From assembly GCA_949358305.1 (NCBI GenBank), contig OX442315.1, forward strand, positions 14,038,427 to 14,102,426: DNA of 64,000 bases, in the 5' to 3' direction. Positions within the stretch are counted from its first letter, which is position 1; each line of letters opens with the position of its first letter. Of the stretch, positions 45,524 through 57,572 are shown piece after piece. Made by a program: the position numbers and the translations under genes. A model generated the notes under the pieces. The model was not told the origin of the DNA and searched no databases. It was given only the letters and a program-made list of their open reading frames with translations. This DNA comes from Strigamia acuminata. Its lineage: Eukaryota > Arthropoda > Chilopoda > Geophilomorpha > Linotaeniidae.

Positions 45524-45651
45524 AAACCCTTAATTTAATGTTGTGGACCGATACACATACAGGAAACCATCCCCAAGCCATTTTACTACTGGGATGGCTT
45601 GGAGATGGTTTCCTGTATGTGTATCGGTCCACAACATTAAATTAAGAGTTT
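45524..45651. repeat. 57-bp near-perfect hairpin
   Basis: Positions 45524-45580 and 45595-45651 pair with two mismatches around a 14-nt loop. The arm contains GTGGACCGATACACATACAG. The arms are unique-looking sequence and not low complexity. It could be a recent snap-back duplication, a tiny MITE, or a hairpin-RNA or microRNA-type locus; its stem is longer and more perfect than a usual pre-miRNA. Confidence 0.9.
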
Positions 45652-46330
45652 TAAACAAATCTTTTGGTGGTTGATACTTCACCTGCAATCATTAGAACAG
45701 ATGCAAGCATGCAAGTTTAACTTCTGATCTGATGTATGTTGCAGCCAATTTTAATTTGATTTTTACTAAAAAGCAAAACGAGGCATTGGACATATTATGT
45801 ACATTTTGAATAATTTACACTTAGTGATAGATAATTCTTTCAAATTAACTTTAGTTTAATTGTTTGCATTCCAATTTATTCTGAAATTACTATTGATTAT
45901 ACTATTAAACTCAAGCGCACTGATCGCGTTTCCAATTAAATTACACGTTAACAAAGAACTATTTATTGGCAGGAAAAAAAATATTTATTTTACTCAGCCG
46001 TAGCTTCATGAAATAATTGCAACGACTAGCCTCATAGTGAACTTCAATCAACAACATTTTCTCTTGTTTAGCGATGAATAACGTTTCGGTTCGTGATTCT
46101 GTTGGAATCTTGGTTAACTAAATTGAAAGGTGGAGTGTTTAACTCCATTGGTCAAATCTTGATCTTTTGTTAATGTCCAGCACCCCTTATGTTAATTTTT
46201 GTTAATAAATTCAGTTTTGTTTTGTTTTTCAACCAAAAATTTTGGGGACAGGGTATAAGTATTATAAATTTTTACAATGTAAGGGTTAAACTCGAGGGTC
46301 CAACATTGGGATGGAATCTCGTGCACCCAC

Positions 46331-46540
46331 AACATTCCACTAGGGATTTGCGTGTACAAATTAGGCAATGACTTCATCATTATCGTCTACGTTGACGATA
46401 TGGTCATCTTCGGAAGGACTTTAAAGTGCGCTATGGATGCCATCTCCCTTATACAGAAACATTTCGACTTAGTAATTTTGGGTGAAACCCGAAAACTGCT
46501 TGGCAACCAATTTGAATTCTTTGGAAAAGTTGGAGTTTAG
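46331..46540 (+). pseudogene. Copia-type reverse transcriptase fragment
   Basis: One frame reads VYKLGNDFIIIVYVDDMVIF, containing the YVDD catalytic box with the surrounding hydrophobic strands. About 30 residues on comes LGETRKLLGNQFEF, matching the LGE-x4-LG segment that follows the catalytic box in Ty1/copia elements. The frame ends at 46540. Upstream only about 7 residues fit before similarity fades. Integrase, RNase H and LTRs are absent, so this is a ~210-bp relic of the RT domain of a dead retrotransposon. Confidence 0.8.
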
Positions 46541-46554
46541 AATTTAGAATTTTA

Positions 46555-46657
46555 GAATTTTGCTATAATCTTGCGAGATTTCACGAGATCTCGTGAGATT
46601 TTGCGAGATTTTACGAGATTTGCAAAGATTCCCAAGATTGGAATCTGTGGAATCTTG
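46555..46657 (+). repeat. GAGATTT 10-11-bp repeat
   Basis: CGAGATTTCACGAGATCTCG, TGAGATTTTGCGAGATTTTA and so on: about nine units of a 10-11-bp GAGATTT module, degrading to AAGATTCCC. It begins right after the Copia relic and ends at the pogo-like MITE. Confidence 0.8.
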
Positions 46658-46830
46658 CAGTCGAGCCTCGTTATAACGAATCGCTACAGACCCGTAAAAT
46701 TGGTTCGTTATATCAAAACTTTTTAACGTGGTGTTTTACGGCCAACTAACCAACCAACCAAGCCATTTCTAAGTATTCGTGATAACGAAAAATTCGTTAT
46801 ATTGCAGTTCGTTATAATGAAGTTCGACTG
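46658..46830. mobile_element. 173-bp pogo-like MITE
   Basis: The left end CAGTCGAGCCTCGTTATAAC and the right end, ending AACTTCGACTG-type on the other strand, form the CAGTCRARCCTCGTTATAACG inverted repeat typical of pogo/Tigger MITEs. TA follows on the right; the left flank is TG, a decayed TA. The interior holds ACCAACCAACCAAGCC, also seen at 23157 near the other pogo-like end. Confidence 0.75.
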
Positions 46831-48512
46831 TATTGCATTAGAAATTGTTATTGGCTAACCATGTTAACACTAGGTGGTGGTGCTTTACCGCAGAGATCTT
46901 TCAATACTTAGCCACTGAAACAATTGCATTTATTGCAGTTGAAGTTAAGAAAATTGTTTCATTCAGTCCATTTATTACCAAAGGATAAAGATGTGGGATA
47001 ATTTGATGTTGGAATGTCTGAAGCAATTTGTCAGATTAATTTTCTGCGGAAGAGTTATGATTACAAACCACAGATTAACACACACTAGATCTGTACCGCT
47101 CTGTTTGTATAATGAAGTCTGAGTAAGCAATTTTGATGAAGTTGTTGTGGACTTGTGCCAAAAGTCTTTAACGAGTTCCCGCGCAAGGTAATTAATACAA
47201 GTTGTTGCTCTGTCGACTAATTAATGGCGGCATTGCAAACAACGGAGGCAGTGGCTCATGGGAAATTGACCAACCAGCACAATTCACGGTTTTTTTTTTT
47301 GGTTTGGTGATTTTTGGATGGAAAGAGGAAAAAAAAGAAACTGGTTTGTATAAACAGGCAGCAAATTTAATTGAACAGGGTGTGGGCGCAAGTTAAATCA
47401 CCACCACGCTGAAGTAGCTAAGTTAGGCTTAACACAAATTTAAAAAAAAATAATTATTTTAGTTGTCAAAATATTGTTAATACACGGTGGTTTTGTTTAC
47501 GTATCATATCAGTTAGGCCTTTTATGTGAATGAAATTGATAAAAGCACATTACGAGTTGAATTTGATTTCATTTTCTGTGTTGTCTGTTCGGCTGCAATT
47601 GGCGCAAGTGGTAACCCGTACCACAGAAATCTCGAGTTAGACAACATATTAAAACCAGTGGACATGTTACAAACATTTTTTTATTTTGCATATCTTAATA
47701 TTTTTTTTCCACATAAAATGGAATTTTTAGTGCGTAAAACAAATTTTATTTCACATATATATCCGGGGTTTACCAATTAGGGTACCTAAGTAAAACAAAA
47801 TTCATTTATTTATTTCTTCAATGATCCTTTAATAATTAATTGGGTGTATTATCGCCTGTTGATCTATGGTGTTTCACCTAGTGGCAAAACGTAAAATTAT
47901 TCACAATTTCAATTGATAGCATGCAGTGAGGATCCAGTTTTTTTGAACACGACCGTACGGTTTTGTAATTTTACGATTTTCTATTAGAAAATGATGCAAT
48001 TGCAAAAGCGTACATTCTACCCCGTAGCGGATGTGGTGCAATTTTGTTGAAAGCAAGCAACGTCAGTCTCGCTTCCCTGCAACATTCCTAACCAAAACTG
48101 CCATTGATCGAGTTTGTTGTTCGCGATTTATTTCACTTAAAGTCACTTTTGAGCGAGATATTCCAATTTATTTATTTTTTACAAAATGACTATACCCCCA
48201 ACACAAAACGCTACCTTGAATGCACTTCTCTTACTTGTAGAACCTTCACTAGAAAGTTTTATATCATTAAACAAGCCATCTTATATTTATATTCCATTAA
48301 CTTCCGGTTTGGAAATGGTATTTTTTTTTACACACCGTCACATAAAAACTCTCGATGATGAATCGATCAAGAGTTTATGGTGTTTCAGTGAAACGAACTA
48401 AAAAAAAAGTAACTATAATAAAAACGAAGAAAAGAGAAGATACAGCGAGTGGAGAAAAAAAATATAATGATTTATTACACACGAGTTGATTTGCAAGTGC
48501 TTATTCTCACCC
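46831..48512. other. No recognisable gene
   Basis: Several frames of 60-85 codons (47202, 47526, 48104, 48186, plus strand) show no domain. No repeats of note. Confidence 0.35.
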
Positions 48513-48513
48513 A

Positions 48514-48554
48514 GTTTCCATGGTGATAACCTCTAAGTCTGTTGTTATGGATAC
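48514..48554 (+). promoter_or_regulatory. Two RFX X-box-like sites
   Basis: GTTTCCATGGTGATAAC at 48514-48530 and GTTGTTATGGATAC at 48541-48554 resemble the RFX X-box (GTTNCC, short spacer, GGNRAC) typical of ciliary gene promoters. Two near-sites within 41 bp are unusual by chance. No first exon can be placed beside them. Confidence 0.3.
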
Positions 48555-48599
48555 AAAGGATGGATTCGAGTTGCTGCGCAGCCATTATTGCATAATTCT

Positions 48600-49690
48600 C
48601 AACTTCCTTCTTGTAAATAAAGTGGATGTCAACGAGGTGTGACGTCATTAGTGTTAGTAACTTACAATTACAAGATTAGAATGAAATGGGGATTATGTAG
48701 AAAGTGCTCAATTGAGCAGCCCTTATGTGATTATCAAGGGGGAGAGTGTATTTGCTTGTACAATTGGTTTCTCATATATCAAAGGGTTGGGGGTTGGGGT
48801 AGAAGAGGAGGGCATATGGGTTGAAAGAGGAAAAAAGAATGCTTAATATTTCCATGTGAAAAAAGGGGTGTGAATTTGATTAAATGCAATGGCTTTGCAA
48901 TGAACAAAAGGAGTTTGGGGAAATTGATGTCAGCACATTTTCCTTATTATGGCTGTATTTCATCTTTGAAATGAGTTTGAAGTGAAAAACTACTTGTGCA
49001 AACAACATTTTTTTTAATAACAATCATAGGGGTGACATATTGAAGGGTTTTAGATTAGGTGTATAATTTTATTTTATTTTTTATCTTCTAGAATATTTGG
49101 AGTTTTTTATAAATACTATATATATATATAAATAATATATTTAACAAGCAATTAAATAACCATCCTCTGTTACCAATTGTAGAATGCATTTTCAAATGCG
49201 GAAACCACCAAATGACATCAAAGATGCTCAATGACGGAAAAAATGTCAAGCAGACGCCAAAAGATGTCAAATGACACAAAAACCGATATTATTTTTACAT
49301 TTACACGTTTTATTGCTTCTTAAAACATAACACACTAGTACATTGCGTTGTGTCTTGGGGTCCCCCTATTTGGGAGCCTTGGGCTCAAGCCCTATTTGCC
49401 CTGATGTAGATCCGCCTCTGCTCTCAATTACGACGAGAGCTGTTACTAAGTCAGAGACGAAAGTAATTCTGTTTAAATTTAGGAACTTAGAAAATGAGGA
49501 AACCTTTGATCACAAGTTTCAGGCCAAAACAGGTGGTCAAAGTCAGGTATTTAAATGAGGAGAGTGCGCATAAATTATAAACACAGCCAATTTCTCATGA
49601 TTATCCCAGGAAATACTTCAAACCAGGCAAAAACATAGATAAAAAGAAAAGAATAAATAGAGGTAAAATAATTTACAATGAGGCACAAAA
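48600..49690. other. No recognisable gene
   Basis: Mostly AT-rich. A (TA)n tract lies near 49118-49130. No supported feature. Confidence 0.35.
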
Positions 49691-49693
49691 TTA

Positions 49694-50240
49694 ATTGGGT
49701 ACCCGTTCTAATGGCGAATCGTCTAAGGGCGAATCGTCTAAGGGCGAATTTCCAAAATTCGCCATTGGAAACGTGATATTGAAATTCGCCATTGGAAACG
49801 TTATTTGCGTTTCCAATGGCGAATCATGAATCTACCGCAACTTTGGAACTTGTATTTTGGGTATTTCTTCTTCTTCCAATTCCTAAGAATGGCTAATAAG
49901 GGGGGGCTGCGCCCTCCCTTGATCCTCCGAGAACCTGACCTTACTGGTTTTTTGATGCAAAACCTTTTTTTTGGGACGGCTTGTCGCTGTTGCGGTAAAT
50001 AATGTCGCGCTAGATGTGCGCCCCTGTGGCTAATTTCTTCCATTTCGCCATTGGAAATGTAATTAGACCTTCCTAATGGCGAATTGGTTTAATGTTTACC
50101 AATCCGCCATTAGAAAGGTCCAAATACGTTCCCAATGGCGAATTGGGAGAAATTTGCCATTGGGACTGCTTTTGGACAGAATAAAGTAGAAATTCGCCAT
50201 TCGTCCAAATGGCCAGATTCGCCGTTGGAACGGCACCCCG
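49694..50240. mobile_element. Larger multi-foldback element with nested MITE
   Basis: A relative of 13655-13881. Ends are GGGTACCCGTTCTAATGGCG and, inverted, GGGGTGCCGTTCCAACGGCG. Around a dozen TTCCAATGGCGAAT modules occur in both orientations. CAAAATTA occurs exactly at 49686-49693 and 50241-50248, an 8-bp duplication. A copy of the GGGG-terminal MITE family interrupts it at ~49826-50026. Confidence 0.75.
49826..50026. mobile_element. Nested GGGG-terminal MITE, copy 3 (one end lost)
   Basis: GAATCTACCGCAACTTTGG on the left, then GTCGCGCTAGATGTGCGCCC on the right. The middle (TTGATCCTCCGAGAACCTGA, then CCTTACTGG) is the inverted counterpart of the middle of 37478-37720. The GGGG terminus on the left is missing. 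Confidence 0.6.
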
Positions 50241-52679
50241 CAAAATTATTTCCGACAAAAATGAGAAAAATAAAGAAATGACGCAAAAATGTGCGCAAAA
50301 TTCAAAATTTTAAACTGTCGCAAGCCAGGACCGCGACAAGTTTTGGTTTTTACAATTAAATTCAAAATGGCTGCCACAAAAGTAGATCAAAGATAAAACT
50401 GCCAGCTATTAAGCTAGTAAATGAGCAAAATAATCTCACACTTGTATTGTCCTCTGTTTAAAGCCTCAGCCACTGCTGTTATTTAATAGTTTCAAAATCT
50501 GTCAAAGAAAATCGATTTTAGCACTTTTTTGCTTGCATAATGACTGGTATTTGTTTGTGAAGTGCAGCAAAGCCCTGCAGGGGGCAAAACATGATAAAAC
50601 ATGCATCTTTGTTCACTAAAGGATTATACTTTCCTAATTTACATTATCTCAACTGTGTGTAGTCAGCAGTTTGTCAATAGATGGCAGTTTGGGCGAGCGC
50701 GATAAGTCCCTGACATGGAATAAAGAGTTGAGATGCAAATGTTTAGGTCCACCACAAAAGAGGGTTTCTGGATGCTGTTCAGTGTTGATAAAAGACCACA
50801 AGCTTTTGTAAGCTGACTACGCATTACACAAAGTAAAGAAATGGAAAAATTGGGCCAAACAAAAGACCACACCTCTTTCCCATGCCACAAGCACATAAAA
50901 TAGGGTCATTAGTTTCTTTTAATGACAAGGGTGAATTAGAAGTTGTTGTTTTTTTTTCAGTTAATGTGTGTGTGTGCATTTGCTGTTGCTATACATTTTG
51001 ACTTGATTTAGGCCTAAAATAATTGCGCACATTGATTCTTTTATGCATTGCATAATTTGTTGTTTGTAATGCATATGAATTTATAATGATTTTGTTGTTG
51101 TTGTTTATTTCTAGGCTGGTTTACTGTTACATGAGATGGTTCCATTGTTTATATAGGTAGGATTTTTTTTTTTAATTTGATTTTTGTGGGTTTAGGGTAA
51201 GCAGATTGTATTTTGCATGTATTAATTTTTGATAGAAAAATTTAATTACAAGCTTTAAGGATTTTGTAGTTTTGAAAATTTATAATTGGAAATTTGCATG
51301 GAATATTATTAGTTTGTGAAGGATTGTTGAATAAGACATTTAGAAAGTAGAAAAGAATTATGGATTGGAATATGAAATCTCTTTGGGGTTGTGCATAAAA
51401 GGAACAGTTGTGCTGAAAGGAAATAATTTATTGCTATTAATTAGCATGTATTTATAAATACACGGAGGAATTGTTCTTTAATGTTAGATTGCTATCAGAA
51501 CAACTGTGATGAGGTTTATCAGCTTGAAATGAAAGTTCAGGGGGTGAAACAATAGCAAATAGCAGAAAGTGTGTTCTCTGTAAACTTTTATTTGAATTGG
51601 ATGTAAATGAAAGTTGTTGTGGCCTTTGCCGGGTGCTCCGAAAAGTAGGCCTAAATACTGTGTTCTAAGGTTATTTTAATGTTTTCTTTTGTTCTAAAAG
51701 ATTGCATCTTAAATTTTGTTTTATTTTGAAATGACCTCCATTTTAACTGATTTTTTTTCTCATTTGGTTGATTTTTATCTGGTTAAATATTTTTGTCCTC
51801 AGAATAAGGTGGTCTAATAATTTTGATCAGTGTGAGATTTTTTCGGGACAACTTTTTCGGGGTTAAATGTGCTATTTCTTTATGTTTATTTAGTTGGTTT
51901 TGTAGAAGGAAAACTGATCTTTCCAGTGCATTTTTATTTTTGTACCTATCTTTTACCACTCCAAACTTTTATGTTTGTTTGCTCGTGTGGTCTAATACTT
52001 TTGGCTGTGGGTTGTATTTAGGTCTGTCGTCTGAATGAACTAAGTGTAAAGAAACGAGCGCGTATCGATGTACATCCAGCAAACTTCAGTGCAAAATGAC
52101 AAAATAAATTAAATTAAAGTAAAATTGTGAATGTTTCAAAGATGTCCATCAATTAGGACGTCTTTGACTATTGTCTGGATGTCCCTGTGCATTGTGGGGG
52201 GAAGTTAAACGTTGTATCTGTGAAACTTGTTTATGGTTGTTGAAAGGTGTTTCTATTTTCGAGTGTTTGTGGTGTAGTTATTGCTTTTGCTTTCCTTCGC
52301 TTATTCTGCATTGATTGCAATGACTGCATGCAAGGTCAGGGCTTGTTTAGTTACTATTTCAAAGACTGACGGTGTGTCGATAAATAGATCAAAATTTCTT
52401 TATGAATGCTGTTATTTGCACTCGAAAATAGCTACATTTTTTTTTATTTAAAAATTAAATAGCAACCTCTCTAAAAGCCTTCGGAGAGTTTACATACACT
52501 TAATGGCACACAAGCAAGGAAAAAATGAGGGGGAAACACCCTACTGATGGTGAAACAATGGAGCATGCTGATGATAAACAACTCAAGTCATGCTCAGTCA
52601 ACAACTGGGCCAATTAGAGATGAGATTTGCAAACCAAATTGCAGATTTGCATGAGTTGCCATGTGTTGCTAGAGATTTC
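50241..52679. other. AT-rich, no gene seen
   Basis: Frames of 71-77 codons at 50663-50896 (minus) and 51823-52038 (plus) have no domain. A small hairpin (CAAAGATGTCC/GGACGTCTTTG) lies near 52138-52168. Confidence 0.35.
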
Positions 52680-53050
52680 CTTGGTTGTTTTTACATATTT
52701 CTATTGATTTTTATAGATTTCTATAGATTTTTACAGATTTCCATAGATTTTTATAAGATTCCCATAGTTTTTTTTGATTTTCATAGATTTTTTCTGTTTA
52801 TCATAGATTTTTTGTGATTTTCTTAGATTTTTTGTGATTTTCATAGATTTTTGGTGATTTTCATAGATTTTTGGTGAATTTCATAGATTTTTGGTGATTT
52901 TCATAGATTTTTGGTGATTTCCATAGATTTTTGGTGATTTCCATAGATTTTTGGTGTTTTTCATAGATTTTTGGTGATTTTTATAGATTTTTTTGTGATT
53001 TTCATTGACTTTTATATGATTTCCACAGATTTTTTATAAGATTTCCATCT
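52680..53050 (+). repeat. 20-bp minisatellite (TTTTCATAGATTTTTGGTGA)
   Basis: About 18 units. The edges show the simpler ATAGATTTYTATAGATTTYT form with an ~11-bp step, indicating that the 20-bp unit is a dimer of a GATTT module. Confidence 0.9.
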
Positions 53051-54257
53051 TATACTTCTAAGGATTTGTATTTATACATGAATAGAATTTTCAGTTTACT
53101 CCTATTGAAGATCTGTGCAGGGCAGCATATTTTTACCAAAAGTCTTTTCTAAAGCAATTTGATTGACCTATTGATCCACACACAGAACACTTGTTAATTC
53201 ATACAAGATTTGCAGGATTTTCATCAATCTTTTGTGCCAGTTGCAACATTTATCCAAACATTTTCTTTTAATCCCCAATTTGACTTCACAATTCCCCACT
53301 ACAGATTTAAAAAATCCCCTCCAAATCTCCCCAGCAGATTCCCATCCATTTTTAACAATTTAAAATACCTCTTTAAGGATTTGCATGGAATTCTCAATTG
53401 CCTTCCTCCTCCCTGTGTACACAGTTGGGCATACAGACTCAAGCACAAGAGCTTCTGCTAAGTGGTAGAAAATTCAAGGAGCAGCATGTTCACTTGTCAG
53501 CAATGCTTAATACGAGCAGTTAAAATGCACTTTTCGCATTTCTTTTTGCATGTGATAAATAAATTACACTTTTCTGCGTTATCCTTCCATTATCGCAGTT
53601 TATCACAACGTAAAACAACAATAATTAAGTGAAAGTAGCATCCTGCACACTACATGTCACCTATGTGCACGAGCACGATAGTAAAGGCATGAATAAATCA
53701 GTTGCAAATGCTACTGTCATTCTTATTGGCACGAAAAAGTAATTCAAAAATTGCGTTGCCATTACCGTTACAGTTAGCTGGGCCGATCCCAGGATGAATC
53801 AGTCAAGGACAAGCACATTAATAGTAAATTGAATAATTTTTAAATATTAAACTGTGTAAAACACGCTACCTGGGGAGCAAATTGAATAATTAATAATTGG
53901 GAATGAAGTAACAGAAAGTTGGGCTATTTGCTGGTTATTGATTGAAGTCAATTACTATTTGAAAATGACTTTTTCTTCGATTTTCTGTCACCAGGGTTTT
54001 TATTTTTTATTTTTTTGTGTGTTCACCAGTCAACACAACATAAACTATACTAAGTTGTTATTTTATTTTATCTTTATCTCTGCACATTTATTGTGATCCA
54101 TTAAAGTGTCCATAATGTTAAATGCATTCACGTAGATTAATAAATTATGTTGGTGAAGTTTTCTGGCTGCTTTCATTATCATTACATTGTTTTTTGTTGA
54201 TGCTTTTTAAAGGAAAAAAAGGAACTCAATTTTAGATCCGTTGATTTTTTTTCAATC

Positions 54258-54260
<3 letters not shown>
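53051..54260. other. No recognisable gene
   Basis: Unique-looking AT-rich DNA. The 83-codon frame at 53210-53461 has no recognised domain. Confidence 0.35.

Positions 54261-54289
<29 letters not shown>
54261..54289 (+). repeat. T29 homopolymer
   Basis: An uninterrupted T run between two A residues. Confidence 0.95.
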
Positions 54290-54291
<2 letters not shown>

Positions 54292-54391
54292 TGGGGTATT
54301 AAAAGAGTTTTTCTAAATGATTGGGAGAAAGAAAATTAAATTTTTTTGGCAAAATTTGGTTCAGCTTTTAATTTATTTTAAAAAAAATCTA

Positions 54392-54820
54392 ACAATTGCT
54401 TTTAATCGAATTTTCATTATTTATTTGTTTGGAAATACTTTTAAAGGCATTGAATTAATCGAAAATAAAAGATTTTAAATTTTTTGCTGGAAAGCCTAAC
54501 TAACATTAAGGGGCAGAGAATTGCAGGGCCAGTATTTGATCTACTGTAGGCTTATGAGAGATTAATAATAATTTAATTTTTATTTATAAATAATGTTAGC
54601 TGTATTTTTTTTATTTTTTTTTTTTTATAAATTTTACAACTGCTTTTAATTTATTTTTTTTATTATTTATTTGTTTGGAATTACTTTAATTAATAAAAAT
54701 AAAACCAGTTATGCAGGAAAGCCTATTTGAATTAGCCATGCAGTAAAGCCTACTCGAATCAGTTATGCAGAAAAGCTTAACCAACTGTAAGGGGCAGAGA
54801 ATTGCAAGGCCAGTATTGGA
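54392..54820 (+). repeat. Tandem duplication, period ~245 bp
   Basis: 54392-54539 and 54636-54820 share ATTATTTATTTGTTTGGAA and, later, AAGGGGCAGAGAATTGCA followed by GGCCAGTATT. The second copy contains an extra local triplication around GTTATGCAG/AAAGCCTA words (54708-54778). Confidence 0.75.
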
Positions 54821-55520
54821 AATTATAATATTATTTTATTCAAGAATATGATGTACATTTGTACACAAACTGTAAAATGTAAACAAACATTTTTTAAATT
54901 TTTTTTTTTACTTTATTTATTTTTGTTTTATAAACATACTTTCTTTTAAGTTTCCACTCAGCTATAGAAACTGATCGATTTAAAATCCAACCGTGGGGAG
55001 AAAAAAAAATTTCTTTTTCAAGCCATCAATTTTTTTTATTCTGTTTGTTTCGCTCCATCTGTCGAGGGCTTTTTCAGCTGTGTGGGACAAAGAGCTGTTT
55101 TCTACTAATGCCATTCTGTTCTTTTCTCCCCACACTTTTTTTTCTGCATCATTAACAAGTTACAATTTAAAAAAAAGGCAGGTTTTTTTTTTCTTTTCTT
55201 TTTTTAATTTCTATTATTTCCAATTCAACAATTCCCTATTTTCCTGATTCAGTGAATACAACCGCCATTTTAGTTCATGCTACAGCGCCCTTTGCTTCCA
55301 TAAGAATGAGATTGGAAGATGATTAGCATTTAGCAAACCACAAGGCTGCAAAGGGGTAGCCAGATGTCACTTGACGTCATAGATAAGGAATACGTGAGTT
55401 TGTTAGTCACGAACAAAATGAAGTGTGAAATTGCTCCGTTAATTATCTCATTTTTTATATAAGAAAATATATTTTTATGAAGTTTCATTAATATTTTTTT
55501 TCTTTTTAATTAAGAAAAAA

Positions 55521-55766
55521 GTCTATAGCAAGAAAAGTTAGGTTTTTTAACATTGTTCAGTTACACATTTGCTGCCCCTGGAGCTTTCCTAAACTACACA
55601 AACTAATCCTCATTTTTTCTAAAAAAAAATATATTTTTTTTTTGCAATTTATTTAATGGTTTTGCTTTTTAATTTAAAAAAATATATATAACAAGGAGAG
55701 TTAGGCTTTTTAACACTCTTCAGTTATATATTTGCTGTCCCTGGAGCTTTTCTGCACTACATAAAC
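55521..55766 (+). repeat. Tandem duplication, period ~163 bp
   Basis: 55521-55602 and 55684-55766 both read AGTTAGGYTTTTTAACA, TTCAGTTA, TTTGCTGYCCCTGGAGCTTT and ACTACA in the same order with roughly 80% identity. Confidence 0.75.
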
Positions 55767-56464
55767 ATGAATGACAATCAATAAGTGAAAATCACTTATT
55801 CAACAGATTATTCCATTATTACATACGCTTATAATTAAAAGCATTTTTCTATTTTAAAAATGTTTTTCCATTTAATATTTATGGGAATTACGTGTTAAAT
55901 ATTTTTTTTTTCATTGACTTAATGCTGAAATTCTACAAATTCTTAACAAAGAAATACCTAGAAATGTCCACATGTGCTGTTGGTGGTGAAACATCAATAC
56001 AGTAATTAAATTTGGATGAATAGCGAAAGAAATGTCAGCTTATTGGATAAAAGACTGCGACCAAAAAAAAGTGGAACGTGTTCCTGTGATGTTGATGTTG
56101 TGTTATCTCTTTTTTCTTTCTTTCTTTTATTATTTGTGTGTGGGGGTTTATAGACGTGACGTCAGTTGAGTCGTTATAACTATCTCAATCATCCCATTCT
56201 CCATTGTTATCTTTATGGTTATTGTGCCTTACTTATCAACTAAACTACTCATTAATGTTATTACATTCACAGATTGATGAGTTTAGATGACAGCAATCAT
56301 ATAATGGCTGCTGTTTTTTAAAATAAAGATTGCGTAATGAGATGATGAAAAAAAATATACGCAAAGTTGTCTTGACAATGCTTGTTTTCAACATTGGGTT
56401 ACATTTAATAATGAATTTTTTTTACGGGAAAAAGCACTAAAATTAATTTAATTCGATACTACTT
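55767..56464. other. No recognisable gene
   Basis: AT-rich; no repeat, open frame or motif I can support. Confidence 0.4.
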
Positions 56465-57000
56465 TAGATTTTAGTTAGTTTCCGTGGATTTTTCTTAGAT
56501 TTTAGGGGATTTTCCTGGATTTCTTTCAGATTTTAGTGGACTTTCGTGAATTTCTCTCTGATTTCATGAGCTTTTCGTGAATTTCTCTCAGATTTCATGA
56601 GATTTTTATAGATTTCATGAGATTTTTATAGATTTCATGAGATTTTCATAGATTTCATGAGATTTTTATAGATTTTATGAGATTTTCATAGATTTTATGA
56701 GATTTTTATAGATGTTATGAGATTTTAATAGATTTCTCTCAAATTTCATGGATTTCTGTGAATTTTTTTGTATTTCTGTGAATTTTCATTTATTTCTGTG
56801 AATTTTTATTTATTTCTGTGAATTTTTATTTATTTCTGTGAATTTTTATTTATTTCTGTGAATTTTTATGGATTTTTGTAAATTTTTATTTATTTCTGCG
56901 AATTTTTATTTATTTCTGTGAATTTTTATGGATTTCTGTGAATTTTTATTTATTTCTGTTAATTTTTATGGATTTCTAAGAATTTTACATGAATTTCTGT
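56465..57000 (+). repeat. Two adjoining 20-bp arrays of a 10-bp GATTT/AATTT module
   Basis: 56560-56740 repeats GATTTCATGAGATTTTTATA, visibly two 10-bp half units. 56755-56970 repeats TTTATTTCTGTGAATTTTTA. The two grade into each other, so a shared 10-bp ancestor module is likely. Confidence 0.9.
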
Positions 57001-57311
57001 CAATTTTCTTTTGGTTTGCTTCAATATATGCGGTTTAGTTGAGTGCAGCGCAGATTCGTGACAATAAGCGAAAATATTGCAGGTCTAAAGTTCAAATAGT
57101 GTCGAAATAAGTGCTGATTCCAGCTTTTAGTGCTTTAACTCAGTAAAAGTAGTGTACACCAATAATATAACGCCGTTTACATTTGCTTGTTGCTGTATTG
57201 ATCACTTTTTATTCTGCACTTGTGCTTTTGATTCACATCTGTATTGATTCCATATATGTTTAATCCTTAACTCACATATGATCTAGGGAATATTCTAGCA
57301 GTGTTAAACTA

Positions 57312-57572
57312 ATGTACAAATTGGAAATTAAAGCAATGAGCAAAAAAACTATCAAGGACACATTCACCGCTGACCCAAACACAGTTTCAAGGACCATGAA
57401 AACTAAATTTTTATTTTTAGTACACCTTATAAAATGCATGAGATGCATGGTATGGATTTTAAAGTCTGTACAAAATTCATGGCTAGAAAATCCATACAAA
57501 ACATTTGGATATGAAAATTGGCTGAAATGTGTGTCCAAAAAATCTGCTGGTCTGGAATTAACTTATGATTGA
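57312..57572 (+). pseudogene. Possible transposase helix-turn-helix relic
   Basis: The 86-codon frame contains MSKKTIKDTFTADPNTVSRT followed by MKTK, which resembles the helix-turn-helix segment of pogo/Tigger/CENP-B-like transposases (K-x2-I ... TVSR-x2-K). The remainder has no recognisable DDE domain. The frame on the opposite strand is probably a shadow. A single short motif is weak evidence. Confidence 0.3.

Noticed and set aside
57272-57538. Minus-strand 88-codon frame with hydrophobic C-terminus as a membrane protein
   Set aside because: It overlaps the plus frame with a transposase-like motif and has no homologue I recognise; probably a shadow.
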